Assembly (NCBI GenBank): GCA_023053575.1
Contig: JAKZAP010000001.1
Location: forward strand, 29,344,533-29,408,532
DNA: 64,000 bases
Direction: 5' to 3'
From: Branchinecta lynchi
Taxonomy: Eukaryota > Arthropoda > Branchiopoda > Anostraca > Branchinectidae
Shown here: positions 1 through 12,357 of the stretch, piece by piece
Numbering within the stretch: the first letter of the stretch is position 1
Layout: the number at the start of each line of letters is the position of its first letter
Made by a program: the position numbers and the translations under genes
Notes under the pieces: model-generated
What the model was told of the DNA's origin: nothing
What the model saw: the letters and a program-made list of their open reading frames with translations, nothing else
The model's database searches: none

Positions 1-499
1 AGGATTTTACAGGATTTCCGGACTTATTCAGGATTTATCAGGAATTTGCTGATATTTTTAACAGACTGCAGTAAGAGTTAAGGATTTTTGAGAAAACGCA
101 ACCATAAATCTATTTTAGCTATAAAAACGAAGGGATGCGGCTTATTTCTTTCGTTTTAATCGTCTGATCGTGTCTCCATTTCGAATGGCAAAAAGACACT
201 TTGATCATCAGTGTTTTCACAAAATTTCGCCTGCGGCGCATTTTGTAGTTTATATTCCCGATTTAGAAGAAGGGTGCGTCATTTATAGTAGGCGTTGAAG
301 GCTTGGAATATTTGGGAGTATAAACCACACTAAAAGCTAGAATATAAGTTAAATTTTGCCAGAAAAAAAGGCGTGTTTAAAAACGTTTACCTGCGGCGCT
401 TAGTATAATTTGTCCTGGGTACAGACGTTGCCACTGCTCCTGTTGTATGTACATTTTCAAGTCCCGTCTAGAGACGCCCTCTTTAATGGTAGTGTTGGT

Positions 500-765
500 C
501 AGAGGCGTTACTAGCCAAAATGTTTGGGGAGGGGGAGAGGGCAAGGCATTTACCGACTGGCTGGTAATTTTTACCGGCTGTTTTTGTAGAAAAAACGACT
601 GTTTTGAAAAAAAGTTGACTGATTTTCAGAAAAACCGACTGTTCCCTTGAAAAAAATCAACTGTTTTGACAAAAAATCGCGGCGCTTCGCGCAGACTCGG
701 TAGTTTTATACTGACTGGCCAACAACATTGGGGGCGGAGGTGCCCCCCCCCCAGTCGTTACCCTG
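500..765 (+). mobile_element. Family C hAT-like MITE, 266 bp
   Basis: Begins CAGAGGCGTTACTAGCC and ends GTCGTTACCCTG. It is flanked by an 8-bp near-duplication, GTGTTGGT (492-499) and GTGTTTGT (766-773), seven of eight matching. The interior consists of imperfect repeats of a CGACTGTTTT plus A-run motif, then a CG-rich GGCGCTTCGCGC segment and a G/C homopolymer. There is no coding capacity. Terminal CAG...CTG and 8-bp target duplications are hallmarks of hAT transposons. Confidence 0.8.
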
Positions 766-1059
766 GTGTTTGTATTTAGTCGTCTAATATTCATTTAGTT
801 CGTACGGCAAAAACGTTCTAGTCCTCCCAAACGATAGAGACGAAAAATTCAGATACGTTTGCTCAAATCCTCCAGCTATATATATTCTTAACAACTATCC
901 CTTTAATTAGTACGGACACATTTATTTTTTTCGGCAGGATTTCTTGCAGGATTTTTGAACTTTCCGAGCAGGATTTTTCAGGATTTTTGGGGTTCCCGGC
1001 AGGATTTTCGAAGTGGAGCAAGTGGAAGCACTGCTCCCGCCATCCAGGACGCTACCGTA

Positions 1060-1348
1060 GTATGCTTACCAAGGGTGTAGTGTACTTCACAGACCGTCCG
1101 AGTTTCAAGTTATTTTCTGAAGGCCTTTTAATTGTTGGAAGTGCTGACAAAGAAGCATTTGAGTGTGTAAATCGATGTGATCTAAGGAGAATATACTTGA
1201 TAATATATTGGTACTTGATGCTTCAAGTGCCCAGTTATTTTACTTAAGTACAGTAATAGATATTGAGAACTTCAGGGAAGTTGTAATTAAGTAAAACCCA
1301 AGTACTTCGATGGTTAAATACAAGTACTTTAAGAACTTCCCAACACTG
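1060..1348 (+). repeat. Family E repeat with CAGTGTTGGG terminus
   Basis: Shares blocks TATGCTTACCAAGGG, TACTTCACA, TTTCTGAAGGC, CAAGTGCCCAGTTATTTTAC with 10739-11010 and 12190-12350. It ends AAGAACTTCCCAACACTG, whose complement CAGTGTTGGGAAGTTC resembles a hAT terminus. It is rich in TTAAGTAC motifs. No ORF with support. Confidence 0.6.
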
Positions 1349-3576
1349 GTCGTCCTTCATGAATTCCGTGATGGAATTCTAGTAGTTTTTCTTTTTTCCC
1401 TATACATGTACAAAGTGACCGCTCTTATCTAAGACTCCGTCCAGTGCGATTTAGCAAATTTGTTCTTCTCTATGAGTCAATTTGACGGCTGAGTACGGGC
1501 GTGGTAAGCAAGAGAATATGACTTTACCGAATATTGAAAAAAAAAGTCAACTCTGGGGGCTTGTTTTACAACCGAGTTTAAGACATGGCAAAATACAAGT
1601 CATAACCAGAAAAGAAGTATCCAATTTAGACAGAGCTTAAAGTAAAAACAAAACAAAAAACAGACTATAGGCTCCTAGAGAAGAAGGTACTTTACTCCCC
1701 TAGCTATATTGCTGGGAATCCCCACAAGAGAGGGGTCAAGTGTGGCTACACATCTCCATACCGTGCTGGGTGTTTGTATTTTATTTTTATTTTCTTCAGT
1801 TGTGTTCAAAAGAGGTATTCGTATTTCATCATCGTCGACTTTTAACGGTTGTCGGATGAAACATTGAACCATGTCAAGCAATCTTTACGGCAAAGTATAT
1901 GTCGAAAAACTTAATTTCACGTCCAGTTCATTATGTGTCAGCTGGGCTGTGTGTTGCCGCATGTGTCAGCTAGTAGCGATTTCATTCTTGTTTTCGTTCC
2001 ACCGTCCGACGTCGTATGAAAATTAGCTCCTCCTCTTATCATTTTTGTTCCACACGGGTTACGATCGTTACAGTTTGCTTATGATGGTCGGGTGCGTCAT
2101 AAGTGATAATAACTTATCTGTTTAGCAGGAATTCCCGGCAGAATGGGGACGGTCGTTCTCGCTGTTATTATTTTCGTTCGGGAGAGGGTAGTAAATATCA
2201 CCATAAAGAGGTGGCTTCTCCTTTTATCGTCATAACTAATAATAACTTCCTTGGAACGCAACCATAATATTTGATCTTAATTTCTTTCTGTTTCTTTTTT
2301 CATATTTTGTATTGTTGCTAAAGGACGCCTAATTTCACCAATAGCCTGTAGAGGCTTAACGTGGTGTTAACAATGGCCTGTAGAGGCTTAACTGCCTGCC
2401 ATCCAGTTTGCGAATATATTATTATTATTATATAATAATAAGATGGCGTTCCAACTAAGTATCATACGCCAGTGGAAGAAGAAGCGTTATTAAGAAAAAT
2501 ACGGATTTAGCATACTCATTGTGCCAGAAGAAGGCCGAAACAGTTGGCTGTCAGCTGATATCAAGTTTTTTATTTGCCCTTTCCATCATACTGTTTTATA
2601 CGCAAGAAACAAAAATGACGTAGTGGTTCAAATAATCACACCTCTACTGTTAATATGGATTGTTTTGCCTTTGGGGAGATAAAACTAGGAGAAGATGTTA
2701 GATTTCCGTCCTGATTCTGCAGCATCCTATTATTGTAAAGTTAAAGTACTTAAGAAATCAATATTGATTGTGGTATATTGTGGCCCATGTTGGCCTTCTT
2801 TGAAAAAAAAAAATAAAAAAAAAAATAAAATAAAAGTGCAGTAATAATTAAAAACGTATTTATAAATCGAAATTAAAGAGATTAAGTGCCGGTTCTGAGT
2901 CTTTAGAAATCCCGACCGCCTGCATATAGCGTCTTGAGGGCCTAGGTGACCTAAAAGAAGGTTTTAGGCCATATGGCGGTAACACGAGAAGCACAACATG
3001 TGCTAAGAAAACGAAGCGAGATCCTACTAACTGTGCACAATTTATTTGAGCCATGAGAATTGCTTGTTCTAGCGTGACAAAACAATCTTGACGTGACTCG
3101 AATGTTCTGGGAGAATAGATAGCACATTGCGTTCGAGCTTACAACTATCCCTGCTTTTTAAACAGTATCACGTTTAAAAGAATTTCCATATCCCTTATGA
3201 TGGTCATGCAAATATTTTATTGACCCACTGAACCGCATGGCTAGTGGAGTATGATACACACAAATAAAAGAAACACCCAACTGATGAAAAACAGATAACA
3301 TCCAAACAGCAACTTCCATCTCGGTAGGCTACTACCTCAGTTACCATTGGCCGCATAGTTGCGTTATCCATGGGTGGCTGCCCAAATTTTTGTTTCGTCA
3401 GATTGTGTTATATTTTTTTGTATAATACTGCAGTAGTCTCATCACTGTCATCATGGTCGATGGTCTCGAAATGGGATAAGTCAGCTGAAATCGATGAGAT
3501 TTGTTACTGTGATACGTTGTGTTGTTATGCTATAGCCTATTGCCCTTGGCCAAAATAAACTTATTATTTTTTTTTG

Positions 3577-3616
3577 TTTCGGCCCTGCTTGGCAATGGTC
3601 CTCGTCAGGCTGCACC
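3577..3616 (-). ncRNA. Degenerate hammerhead-like motif
   Basis: On the minus strand: CTGACGA (3608-3602), stem II GG-A-CC with GGGCC, GAAA (3580-3577), then an A-rich run that replaces stem III and the cleavage site. The core is intact but the ribozyme is truncated. Confidence 0.45.
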
Positions 3617-3709
3617 TAAAAGAATAAACCTGCAGTAAATTCCAAAAAAGTTTCTAGCAAATATAAAAATCCTATTTTAGGTAGTTACTTCTTAGGAATT
3701 GCAGGAAGT

Positions 3710-4058
3710 GAATCAAACATTTAATCAACTTCAAATGAAACTTTTACTTTTAACCAACTTTCCGCTTTTCGCCGGATTCCGGACGAACTACTTGCCCGGC
3801 GAGAAAATGAGTTTCACCATCGTGCTCAGCATGTCTTCTTATCCCATAATCGAGTATCACATTAGCTGTTTAAAAATATTTTGTTTGTCCCTTAATTTGA
3901 ACCCCCACCCCCGAATATAGGGCTACAAAGCCCATCTACGAACTCGACCTTACCCTTGACCTAAACAATCCTCATACCAAGTTTCATCAAAACGGACAGA
4001 CGGACAACTTTTGCGATGTCATAGGTATCCCTCCACTTACGTTTTGGGATCCCAAAAG
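3710..4058 (-). mobile_element. Family A minisatellite element, truncated, minus orientation
   Basis: Read on the minus strand it starts with TTTTGGGATCCCAAAACG, then the GTTGTCCGTCTGTCCG segment, TTGATGAAACTTGG and one 137-bp type monomer with GGACGAACTACTTGCCCGG-like pairing. The right end with its second GGGATCCC is missing. Confidence 0.75.
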
Positions 4059-4113
4059 TACGAACACATTTTCTTCATAACCGTTTTACAGAGGCGAAAG
4101 CCTTTGCTATTAT

Positions 4114-4456
4114 GAGAGGCGTTACTAGCCAAAATGTTTTTTGTTTTGTTCGGAGGGGGGGGGGGGGGGGGAATTTATTTACCGACTACCTGATCATTTT
4201 TACCGACTATTTTGGAGGAAAAACGATTGCTTTATAGGAAAAAAATACTGTTTTGACGAAAATGAATCGGCTGTTTAAGAATCGACGCTTTTGAAATTTT
4301 GAAGAAAAGTTGAATGTTTTCCAGAGCGAAATTGACCGTTATTGGGAAAAAGCGCGGCGCTTCACTCCGACTCCGTTACTTTTTACCGACCGGCCGACAA
4401 CATGGGGGGGGGGGGGGGCACACACCCACACACACACACACTACGTGGCGCCCCTG
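4114..4456 (+). mobile_element. Family C hAT-like MITE, 343 bp
   Basis: Starts GAGAGGCGTTACTAGCC (first base changed from C) and ends GTGGCGCCCCTG. Flanks are GCTATTAT (4106-4113) and GCAGTTAT (4457-4464), six of eight matching. It has the same internal GACTGTTTT/A-run repeats as the 500-765 copy, a long poly-G tract, and a CA dinucleotide run near 4420-4441. Confidence 0.75.
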
Positions 4457-4641
4457 GCAGTTATGTATATTAACCTTCTCATGAAATAATTTTTTGTGAT
4501 AGCCTAGCAGGTTTACAATGGTTCTTAACTACTGATATTGAAACTGAATACATGAAACGAAATAGAATGCGCGAAGTCGTTGAATGGCCAGGGGTCTGCA
4601 TCTTCAAAGTAGTAATGACTCTATCACAGTTTTTCTTTCAG

Positions 4642-4806
4642 GGTAAAGAACATGACCAGTCCTCTGTTCAAATGAAAACGGATTCGTCTGCAGAATTCCA
4701 GAGTTCAAGAGAGGGATTGTCCGACGCACATCTGATAAGAGACGACACCCGGGATGGATTTGAAAGTGTGGATTTGAAGAGAGCAAAGGGAAGCAAAAGC
4801 AAGCAA
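4642..4806 (+). CDS. Exon a of a large coiled-coil protein gene (partial gene)
   Basis: A 165-bp internal exon of 55 codons, phase 0 at both ends. It follows a pyrimidine-rich acceptor (TTTTTCTTTCAG) and ends in CAA before a consensus donor GTAAGA. The peptide begins GKEHDQSSVQMKTDSS and ends KRAKGSKSKQ. It is polar, acidic-to-basic and rich in Ser and Asp, so probably disordered. An open frame runs upstream to an ATG at 4552, but that part is intron read-through, because the acceptor is strong and the downstream exons share this phase. I did not recognise the family. Membership of the same gene as the later exons rests on strand, phase and similar composition. It is less certain than the other exons because nearly 15 kb of intron separates it from the next one. 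Confidence 0.62.
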
Positions 4807-5011
4807 GTAAGAGACTTTCAGCTTTTTAACACATAGTTCCGGAAGTAGTGATCTTAAAATGTCTGATACATCTTCATAAGATGCTCTTCATCAGTTTGGT
4901 ACAGACCAGATGGCCTCGCAACATTCGGTGTGTGTGTGGGGGGGGGGGGGTCCCGCATAGGCAGATGTCGATGGTTCCGAGTTCAGCTTCTTCTGTGTTT
5001 GTGCTCACCAG

Positions 5012-5789
5012 CAGGGGGGCCACGTATGGGGGGGGGGGACGCCCCTCTCCAATTTTGTGGGACAGTCGGTAAAAATAGCAAGTCGGCCCGTAGCGCCACA
5101 CATTTCGTAAAAGCAGTCAGTTTTTTTCTTGGAAGTTAGTAAGTAAGTAAGTAATTTATTTATGACCCGCCATTTTGAAAAGGCGGAGTAAATGAAGAAA
5201 ATAAAGAAAACACATAAATACCCAGAAAAAGACACTTAATTTTCAATCTTCGGTCAAGAAGCAGTAGATGACGTCGTGCGCTGGTTGGGCCATGTTGTCC
5301 ATGATTTTTGAAAGTGATGAGGTAACATCCAAAAGGGTAACACTTGCATCTTGAATTTTGAATTTCTCCGTCAATGTATGGTTATGACATAGTTTCGACA
5401 AGTGGAGCAGGTGCTTTGCATATTTAAAATAACATGATATCATCTTTTTAGTCTCCTTCTTTCGCAGAACATGCGTTACGCCAGAACGAAATAGCATAGA
5501 AGGAGCGCAGAAGGTGCTCTACAAATTTCCCAAAGCTTTACGATTATAGCGCCCCGATTGCGGACGATACGAAATAGTAACAGGTCTTCGAAACAGTCAG
5601 GTTTTCGTAAAAACAGTCGATGTTTTTAAAAAAAACAGTTTTTTCGTAGAATTAGTCGATTTTTTTTGTCAGAACAGTTGTGTTTTCTTAAAAGCAGTCG
5701 ATTTTCTGAAAAAACAGTCGGTAAAAGTGACCAGCAAGTCGGTAATTATCTCTGCCCCCCACCAAACATTTTGACTAGAAACGCCTATG
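5012..5789 (-). mobile_element. Family C element, minus orientation, interrupted
   Basis: Family C sequence is recognisable at 5012-5135 (CAGGGGGGCCACGTATG end and AGTCGGTAAAAATAG) and at 5588-5789 (AACAGTCGATTTT-type repeats ending GACTAGAAACGCCTATG). The middle, about 5136-5587, is unrelated and begins with a (TAAG)n run, so it looks like a later insertion. The outer flanks give no clear target duplication, so this may also be two separate fragments. Confidence 0.5.
5136..5587 (-). repeat. Possible non-LTR retroelement 3' end inside a family C element
   Basis: On the minus strand an 84-codon frame (5497-5243) is followed by about 90 bp and a (TTAC)n tail at about 5138-5155. A short ORF end plus tetranucleotide tail is what truncated LINE copies look like. 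The peptide itself (for example TLLDVTSSLSKIMDNM) is not one I recognise, so this stays tentative. Confidence 0.3.
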
Positions 5790-7274
5790 TCGCGCGGTTA
5801 GTATTAGTCTCGAACAATAATTTCTTTATCGGGTTCACCACAGTTCGTGTCTGGAAGACCTGTCGATTGGCGTAGAGCCAGGTGATAGCGCCCCTCTGTC
5901 CCAAAGAGTTCTGACCTTCCTTTTGGTCGAGTATCCTTGTAATTGTTCTTTTAGCTGAAGCAGGATTGAACTCTTTCTTCTCAAGGGAGGGGGGGGGGAC
6001 GAGGGAAGACGAGGTAATTTGTTGTCAAACAATCGGTTCAAGGAAGCTAGTGTTAGCAGCGGACTATTGTGTTTTTTCAAGGTTATTTACAACGATTCTT
6101 CGCTAAAGTGGGTTTTCGCGGTGAATCTTCTTCCCCCTTGTGAGTTTTCTCGGTTTCCGCTAGATGACGCGTAACTACGAGCAAAATTACTGAGTGCCCC
6201 TAGAAATCGTATTTGACGGTGGAAAACGTACTATCTACCTAGAAATCTGTTTCTTTTTATCTTAATTAGTAATACTGGCCAGTGTAGCCTTATTAGTTTT
6301 TTTTCTTTCCTTTTTTTTATTACTAAATAATTTCCGTTTGTTGAATTGCTAAGCGCCCCTAGAAATCTGTTTTTAAAATTTTCTTTGTTTCGTAATATAG
6401 GTCACTGTAGCCTTCTTATTTTTTTTCTTTCTATATGTATGTAGTTCATCGTATATTCTTTTGAACCCTGATAGGCAAAAGTTTACTTACCTACTTACTT
6501 AGTATTGCTTTGAAAATATAGTAAATTCCTTTTTGCCGAGGGGCTGCCCACTCTCGATTTAGTGTACAGCAGTTGCCCGGGGCCGGCACCGGTTACCACA
6601 TGCTAAGCATTAAAATCAGTATGTTTAAACAAATTTTGAAAGATGAATCACTTAGGCACCGGTCGCTCTGTTTCTGCCTTATTGAAGTCTGAACAAAATG
6701 GAACTTCCACGGATCAAGCACTTTGTTCCATCATGTTTGTTTTGGACGATTGCTTACGAATGTTTGATTCGGGGTCGCCCCCTTAGGACAGGCGAAAGCT
6801 TTATGGGGTGGCCCCTGTTCACATATGTTCACTGTTTGCAATAAAATTAGTTCTCTCTCAGGCCAAAAAACGTTCGCTTTATCGCTATACTATAGTGGGC
6901 GAAAGGGGAGGGGGGGGGGGGGGTGAAGTTTGATGAACCTCACATGCGCCGTTTGTGTTACCCGGGCGAGTTCCGTAGTCACTTTGGACTTTTGTTACTT
7001 TGCTTCCTCTTTTGATCTTGTACGGTCTGTGAGTTTCGGAGAATTATCCAAGTAATAATTGTTGGTCGTGGACCTGTGTTTGAACGTTTACGTGTCCGGC
7101 TTTTTGGCGGAACAATCCTTGGGTGTTTGAAGGACGCATGCTTTTTAGCTTGAAAATCTTAATCATTGTGCAACGGATTGTCATGCAGGAATCCGGCGGG
7201 TTTTTAGATGCCAGTTCATGTTCGTGATCAGTTCAACGAGAAACTGGGGTTTGAAAATGTGCGCAGTCGAATAT

Positions 7275-7560
7275 GAGCGTGTTCCACCCTACTTACCGTA
7301 GGTATTACGCTTGACGTCCCGAATTTTGGCTTTTTGCCGTCAAGGCTGGAACGATTTTTCTGTTTTCCAGCAGAATATCATGCCACGGGCGAATCCGATC
7401 AATCACGTTACAGAGATGCGTAGTTACTACGCTCCTGAGCATGGTAAGCAAATAGTTACTTATTAGTTACTATTTCGAGAAGGTTGGAACGTTCAGCGTA
7501 GTAACTTTTTACGAGGTTGGAACGAAAATAGTTACTATTGTTAGAAGGGTGGAATACGCT
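7275..7560 (+). mobile_element. Family D MITE, 286 bp
   Basis: Ends are GAGCGTGTTCCACCC and GGGTGGAATACGCT, an inverted pair. The interior has ACGCTTGACGTCCCGAATTT, ATATCATGCCACGGGC and GTAGTTACTACGCTCC blocks and repeated GTTACTAT motifs. No coding capacity. Confidence 0.78.
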
Positions 7561-9390
7561 ATACGTAACCGTTGCGGCTTCTCCCTTTCGCACCATGGAG
7601 TAGACCGTTTGTTTGAAGTGTGATTACTTATTCTTATCCGAGCTGTTTCTTTTTATTTTTTTTTTTTTCCTAACTTGATTATATCTGTCTTATGGCATAT
7701 TAATTATAAAAAAATAATAATAATTGCTTATTCATAGGAGAACAGAGATTTATGAGATCACTTTGACATCACACTGGTCTAAGCTGTTTGTCTTCTCTTC
7801 GTGTATTTTCTATTTCTTTGTCAACTTAATTCATTGTTTCTGTTTATAAATTAGTCGTGTCAAAAAATGTCTCTTCAAAATAGAACAGAGCTTTGTACGA
7901 TCACTTGTTAGTGTGTGCCCTGCATCTTGTAGCCTCTTAGAATAATAATAGTTGTATTCAAAGCCAAAGGGCATATGCAAGAAAATATATATAAAACAAC
8001 AAAACAAAATAACTTAGCATGAACTAAACTTCGCCATCGCTCTCTCGAAATTTCACCACACAATCAGCCAATCTGCAAATTTTACATATAACGCTTGGCG
8101 TCTTGCTCTTTAAGATGTTAGGAAGTAACATAACCTCACCTCCCAATGATTCCCTTCTTAACCCAACGAGATTGACCAGATTAACCGAAAGAGATCGTTT
8201 CATTTTCATAACCGGCAGGTGATATGTTCCCGGAAACATCCGAGATCATACACTGTTTTAAAGAATGTACAAAAATGTAAAACAAAAATGGTAGAATTAA
8301 CACAGGGATGCGCAGTTCAATTACACAATACTAAACTTATCGGAACAATTTGTGTTATGAGCCTTCAGGCTTTTTTTCCTTATAACATAATACTGAATAT
8401 GAATGAATGAATATTTTTTTGTATCACTTTAAAAAAAAATAGAACTAATGGCGTTACTAACAACCGTCACTGAAAAATAAGACTAGAGAAAGGAACGGAT
8501 AGGCTACAGCTTGGAATTAGTATTAAAATCAAACGGACTGCAACCGACATCTTTCTATCCAGCCAGTAAATGTTCATGGTACTAAAAAAATAAAAGTAGC
8601 CTATACTGGTGACCGAAGTTTTGTTGTTAATTCTACAGTTTTTCATTTTTGTTTATAGTTCTACGAGCGGATGAAGTTGTATATGGTTTGGAATGTTACT
8701 TCCGGCAAAAACTTATCCTATAACATTTGAGTTGTTTTTTGGAATTACGATCGTTGTGTTGATTGTTATCGAACTTCTGTTGCAGTGTAACAAGATATGC
8801 GCCCTCTTACATAACAGTTAATGGTAGCTCTTGCTGCAAATGTCACCTGACGTGACTATATTTGGCTGGCGAACTACCAGAAATATTATTTTGAATGGCA
8901 ATAAATATCCAAGAAAAATAAACGGAACGAATCAAACGTTTCCAAGTAATAATTACCGTTACAAAAAAGGGTAAACGTGGGAATGGTTTTGTAATTTGAG
9001 TGTTGAGTGGTGAGGAGAAAGTGGATTCGTGCTCAAATTGGAGATACCGATAGTGCCGTAGTTTGTCTTTGATCGTGTTCCTGTTTGACGAGAAGCGGAT
9101 CTTCACACTGCTGATTTACGTGACCAAATCAAGTCCCAAACAGGATGAGCTTTTTTCGCTCTGCTTTTCAGTAGAACCAAACACTGTGAATTTTGGTGCC
9201 GCCTACTGTTTTTGGTTGGTAACGCTGAGTCTACTTTCGCCGCCCCGTAATTCGTGAGCACTTGAAAGCTGACGGTTAATTTCGGTTAATTTTTTACTTA
9301 TTTTTTGACTGTTTGGCAATTGCGATCACAGTTGTAATGCGACTTTCGTTTTCCGGTGAATCATGCGATTTACGCATGTGCTTGACAGTA

Positions 9391-9748
9391 CACTGTCAGA
9401 AGTTTCATAACAGATAACACTAGGATGCACGGTTTCAACAGACAATGTGTAACGGATAACACTTGGGATGTTATCTGTTGTGTTTGAAAACGTTATGCAT
9501 GAGATCTTATGCATACAAGCTTTGCTAGGAAGAGCCAAGAAAGCATCTACTGACTTTATACTTTATCGGCATGATGTCGGAAAACTCAGCAGATGCTTTT
9601 TGGCGGTTTTTTGGCTCTTCCTGAAGGTAACGCTTATTATGAATAACATTTTGAAACACAACAGACAACATCCGAAGTGCTATCTGTTACGCAGTATCTG
9701 TTGAAACCGCGCATCCATGTGTTATCTGTTATGAAACTTCTGACAGTG
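9391..9748. mobile_element. Palindromic MITE, 358 bp, TA-flanked
   Basis: Terminal inverted repeats begin CACTGTCAGAAGTTTCATAA and extend imperfectly for about 110 bp. Flanks are TA at 9389-9390 and 9749-9750. Within the arms GTTATCTGTT-type motifs recur, giving nested palindromes. The central part contains a second inverted pair (GAAGAGCCAA-like and TTGGCTCTTCC). No ORF of note. A TA target site suggests mobilisation by a Tc1/mariner-type transposase. Confidence 0.82.
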
Positions 9749-9804
9749 TAGGCTATGGTGTAAGTAGCCATATGGCAAAATGCTCGTATCAGTAGATCAG
9801 TTAA

Positions 9805-10712
9805 TTGGGATCCCAAAACGTAAGTGGAGGGATACCTATGACATCATAAAAGTTGTCCGTCTGTCCGTCTGTTAGCACGATAACTCTCAAAGGGAATGAG
9901 ATATTTTGATGAAACTTTGTGTTAGGACTCTTTGCGTCAAGGGTAAGATCAGATTCGTCGATGGTCTCTGTAGCCCTACATTTAGGGGTGGGGTAGGGGG
10001 TTCAAAGTAAGGGGCAAACAAATATTTTTAAACAGCTAATGTGATGGTCTATTATGGGGTAAGAAAACATACTGAACACGAATATGCAAAACATTTTCTC
10101 GTCCGACAAGTAGTTCGCCCGGAATCCGGCAAAAACCGGAAAGTTGGTTAAAAGTAAAAGTTTCATTTGAAGTTGATTAAATGTTCGATTTGGGGGTAAG
10201 AAGATATGTTCAACACGACGGTGAAAACCATTTTCTCGCCGGACGAGTAGTTTGTCTGGAATCCGGCAAAAACCGGAAACCTGGTTAAAAGTAAAAGTTT
10301 GATTTGAAGTTGATTAAATGTCCGATTCAGGGGTAAGTAGACAACCTGAAAACGTATTTGAAAAGAATTTTCTACCCGGACAAGTAGTTCGCCCGGAATC
10401 CGGCCAAAACCGGAAAATCTGTTAAAAGTAATAAGTTTTATTTGAAGTTGATTAGATGACAGATTCAGGGGTAAGAAGAGACGCTCAGTCTGTATATGAC
10501 AGTCATTTTTAACCGGACATGTAATTCGTCCGGAATCCGGTTGTAACCGTTTTTTTTTTTAGAAAATAAAGTTTTATTTGAAATTGATTAGATGTTCTTT
10601 ATAGGGATTAGGAGATAACGTACGCTGAATTCGATTCTGAATTTTCTTTTTTTGCTGGACAAGTAGTTTGCTAGGAATTCGGGCGAAACCAGAAACTTGG
10701 CAGAAGTGAACC
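9805..10712 (+). mobile_element. Family A minisatellite element, right end missing
   Basis: Starts TTGGGATCCCAAAACG with GTCCGTCTGTCCGTCTG and the TTTTGATGAAACTT block. About five monomers follow, each with a CCGGAATCCGG and AACCGGAAA core. It stops before the usual terminal GGGATCCCATCGAAACC and passes into a family E repeat. Confidence 0.8.
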
Positions 10713-10738
10713 ATGGTGAAGTCATCACCATCGAGTAT

Positions 10739-11010
10739 TATGCTCACCAAAGGTGCAGTTTACTTCACAAACTACTCGAGTTTCATCAGTATTTTTCTGA
10801 AGGCTTTCAATTGTTGGATAAATGCTGCCAGATAGCATTTCAGTGAGCAAATTGATTTGATGTGAGCAGAATGTACTTGAGACAGTACGTGAAAATTTAT
10901 GGGACCCGAAGCTTCAAGTATGTAGTTATTTACTTAAGTAATAAGCTTAAGTACTCCAGGAACGTTGTACTTAAGCAAAACCTTAAGTGCTTCGATTTTG
11001 TTCGTAAGTA
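10739..11010 (+). repeat. Family E repeat
   Basis: Contains TATGCTCACCAAAGGTGC, TTTCTGAAGGCTTTCAATTG and TACTTAAGTAATAAGC. It matches the 1060 copy over most of its length but lacks the CAACACTG end. It abuts the truncated right end of the family A element before it. Confidence 0.6.
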
Positions 11011-11157
11011 GTATTTTATTGCGTACTAGAAATACTATAATATTGGAAAACCTGACAAGAATTGGGAGACAATACAGTAAAGGTATGTGCAGTACGTCTT
11101 AATAGAAGAATTCTGAACAACATAGTACAACATTAAAAATAACGGATTAAATGGTTT

Positions 11158-11235
11158 GCATGCATGCAAATAGGAATCTGTCCGTCGCCGCATTTTGCAT
11201 GCATGCAAATAGGAATCTGTCGGTCGCCGCATTTT
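11158..11235 (+). repeat. 39-bp direct tandem repeat (two units; duplicate at 26130-26207)
   Basis: Units 11158-11196 and 11197-11235 both start GCATGCATGCAAATAGG and differ at one base (GTCCGTCG versus GTCGGTCG). Confidence 0.85.
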
Positions 11236-12189
11236 CTCCACATCACGGTCTTGTCCGTTTGTTTGAAGTGTAATCTGTTCGATGTGTAAAGTTGTATCCT
11301 AATTTTAAGTTGTGTTTCTTTCTTTTCTTTATGTACTCCATATTTCTATTTTATAGAAGTGGGTAAATAAAAATATTCATTCATTCATTCAAAGGCCCCG
11401 ATACTGACTCGTAATGAAATATCAAACCTTTACCGTATCAGTTTACTCCTCTAAATAACCCTCCGTAAAGCATTTTAATGAGTAAGTGACAGTATGTTTT
11501 ATAAATTATTGATAGGGTCTTATTTAAGTATTATGTTGTTTGACCTAATAAATTTGTATCGTATCGTATCGTAAGTAATATGGGGGAGTATGCATATACC
11601 CAATATTTTAGTCAGTTGCAAAGACCGTTAAGCAATGCTATAATGCTGGATGGTCTGACGCTTGGGATTCACATTTAAAGAATTCAAATTTATCTAAAAT
11701 TCTGTTCCCGTGAACTCAAAAATCTACAAAAAACTTGCGATTTTGACTCATGATTGAGGTTGTCTGCTGTGTAGTTTTGGTGAAAACCGCCGCATTTCCT
11801 CGTTTTCGGTCGTTTAGGTAGTGCAATGAACAATTGGGCGTGGTTTCTTTTGTCACATGTTTCTACGAAATTTGCACTGCCATTTCAACTCTTTAATTCC
11901 CTTAGTCCGTGTCTTCTCTTGTGATTGGTTTGTCTTTAGAACTGCGTTCTGAATCGCTTGCTCGGATCGATAACAGAGGAATCCGTCACTGGTCCGGGGA
12001 AGCAAAGAGCAAAGCATGTTTCCCGGCTTATTCTTTCGTGTTTTTGTTGCTAGTCGGCTATGTTCAACCAGTGGAACTTGGTAGGATTTCATTTTATTGG
12101 GTCGCGAAGGGTTTGTAAAATTTTATTTTTTCACTGTCAGTTTCAGAAGATCGTACACAAGAATTCGCGATTTCATCAGTGAATGTACC

Positions 12190-12357
12190 TAATAGTATGC
12201 TCACCAAAGGTGCAGTTAACTTCACATACTGCTCGAGTTTCATCAATTTTTTCTGAAGGCTTTCAATTGTTGGATAGATGCTGCCAGATAAGCGTTTCAG
12301 TGAGCAAATCAATGTGATCTGAGCAGAATGTACTTGAGACAGTATGTGAAAATTTAG
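12190..12357 (+). repeat. Family E fragment (duplicate at about 27162-27329)
   Basis: The left ~165 bp of family E: TATGCTCACCAAAGGTGC through ATGTACTTGAGACAG, then unrelated sequence beginning GGGGAGCTCGGGG. Confidence 0.6.

Larger units (their letters stand above)
1..4641. other. Non-coding region upstream of exon a (intron or 5' flank)
   Basis: No supported exon. Contents: CAGGATTT-type short repeats at 1-110 and again at about 930-1010; family C MITEs at 500-765 and 4114-4456; family E repeat at 1060-1348; a degenerate hammerhead-like motif near 3577-3608 (minus strand); a truncated family A element at 3710-4058; and AT-rich sequence with a TTATTATTA tract near 2420. Reading frames here are short and lack splice or codon support. 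Whether this is intron or upstream flank cannot be decided. Confidence 0.6.
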
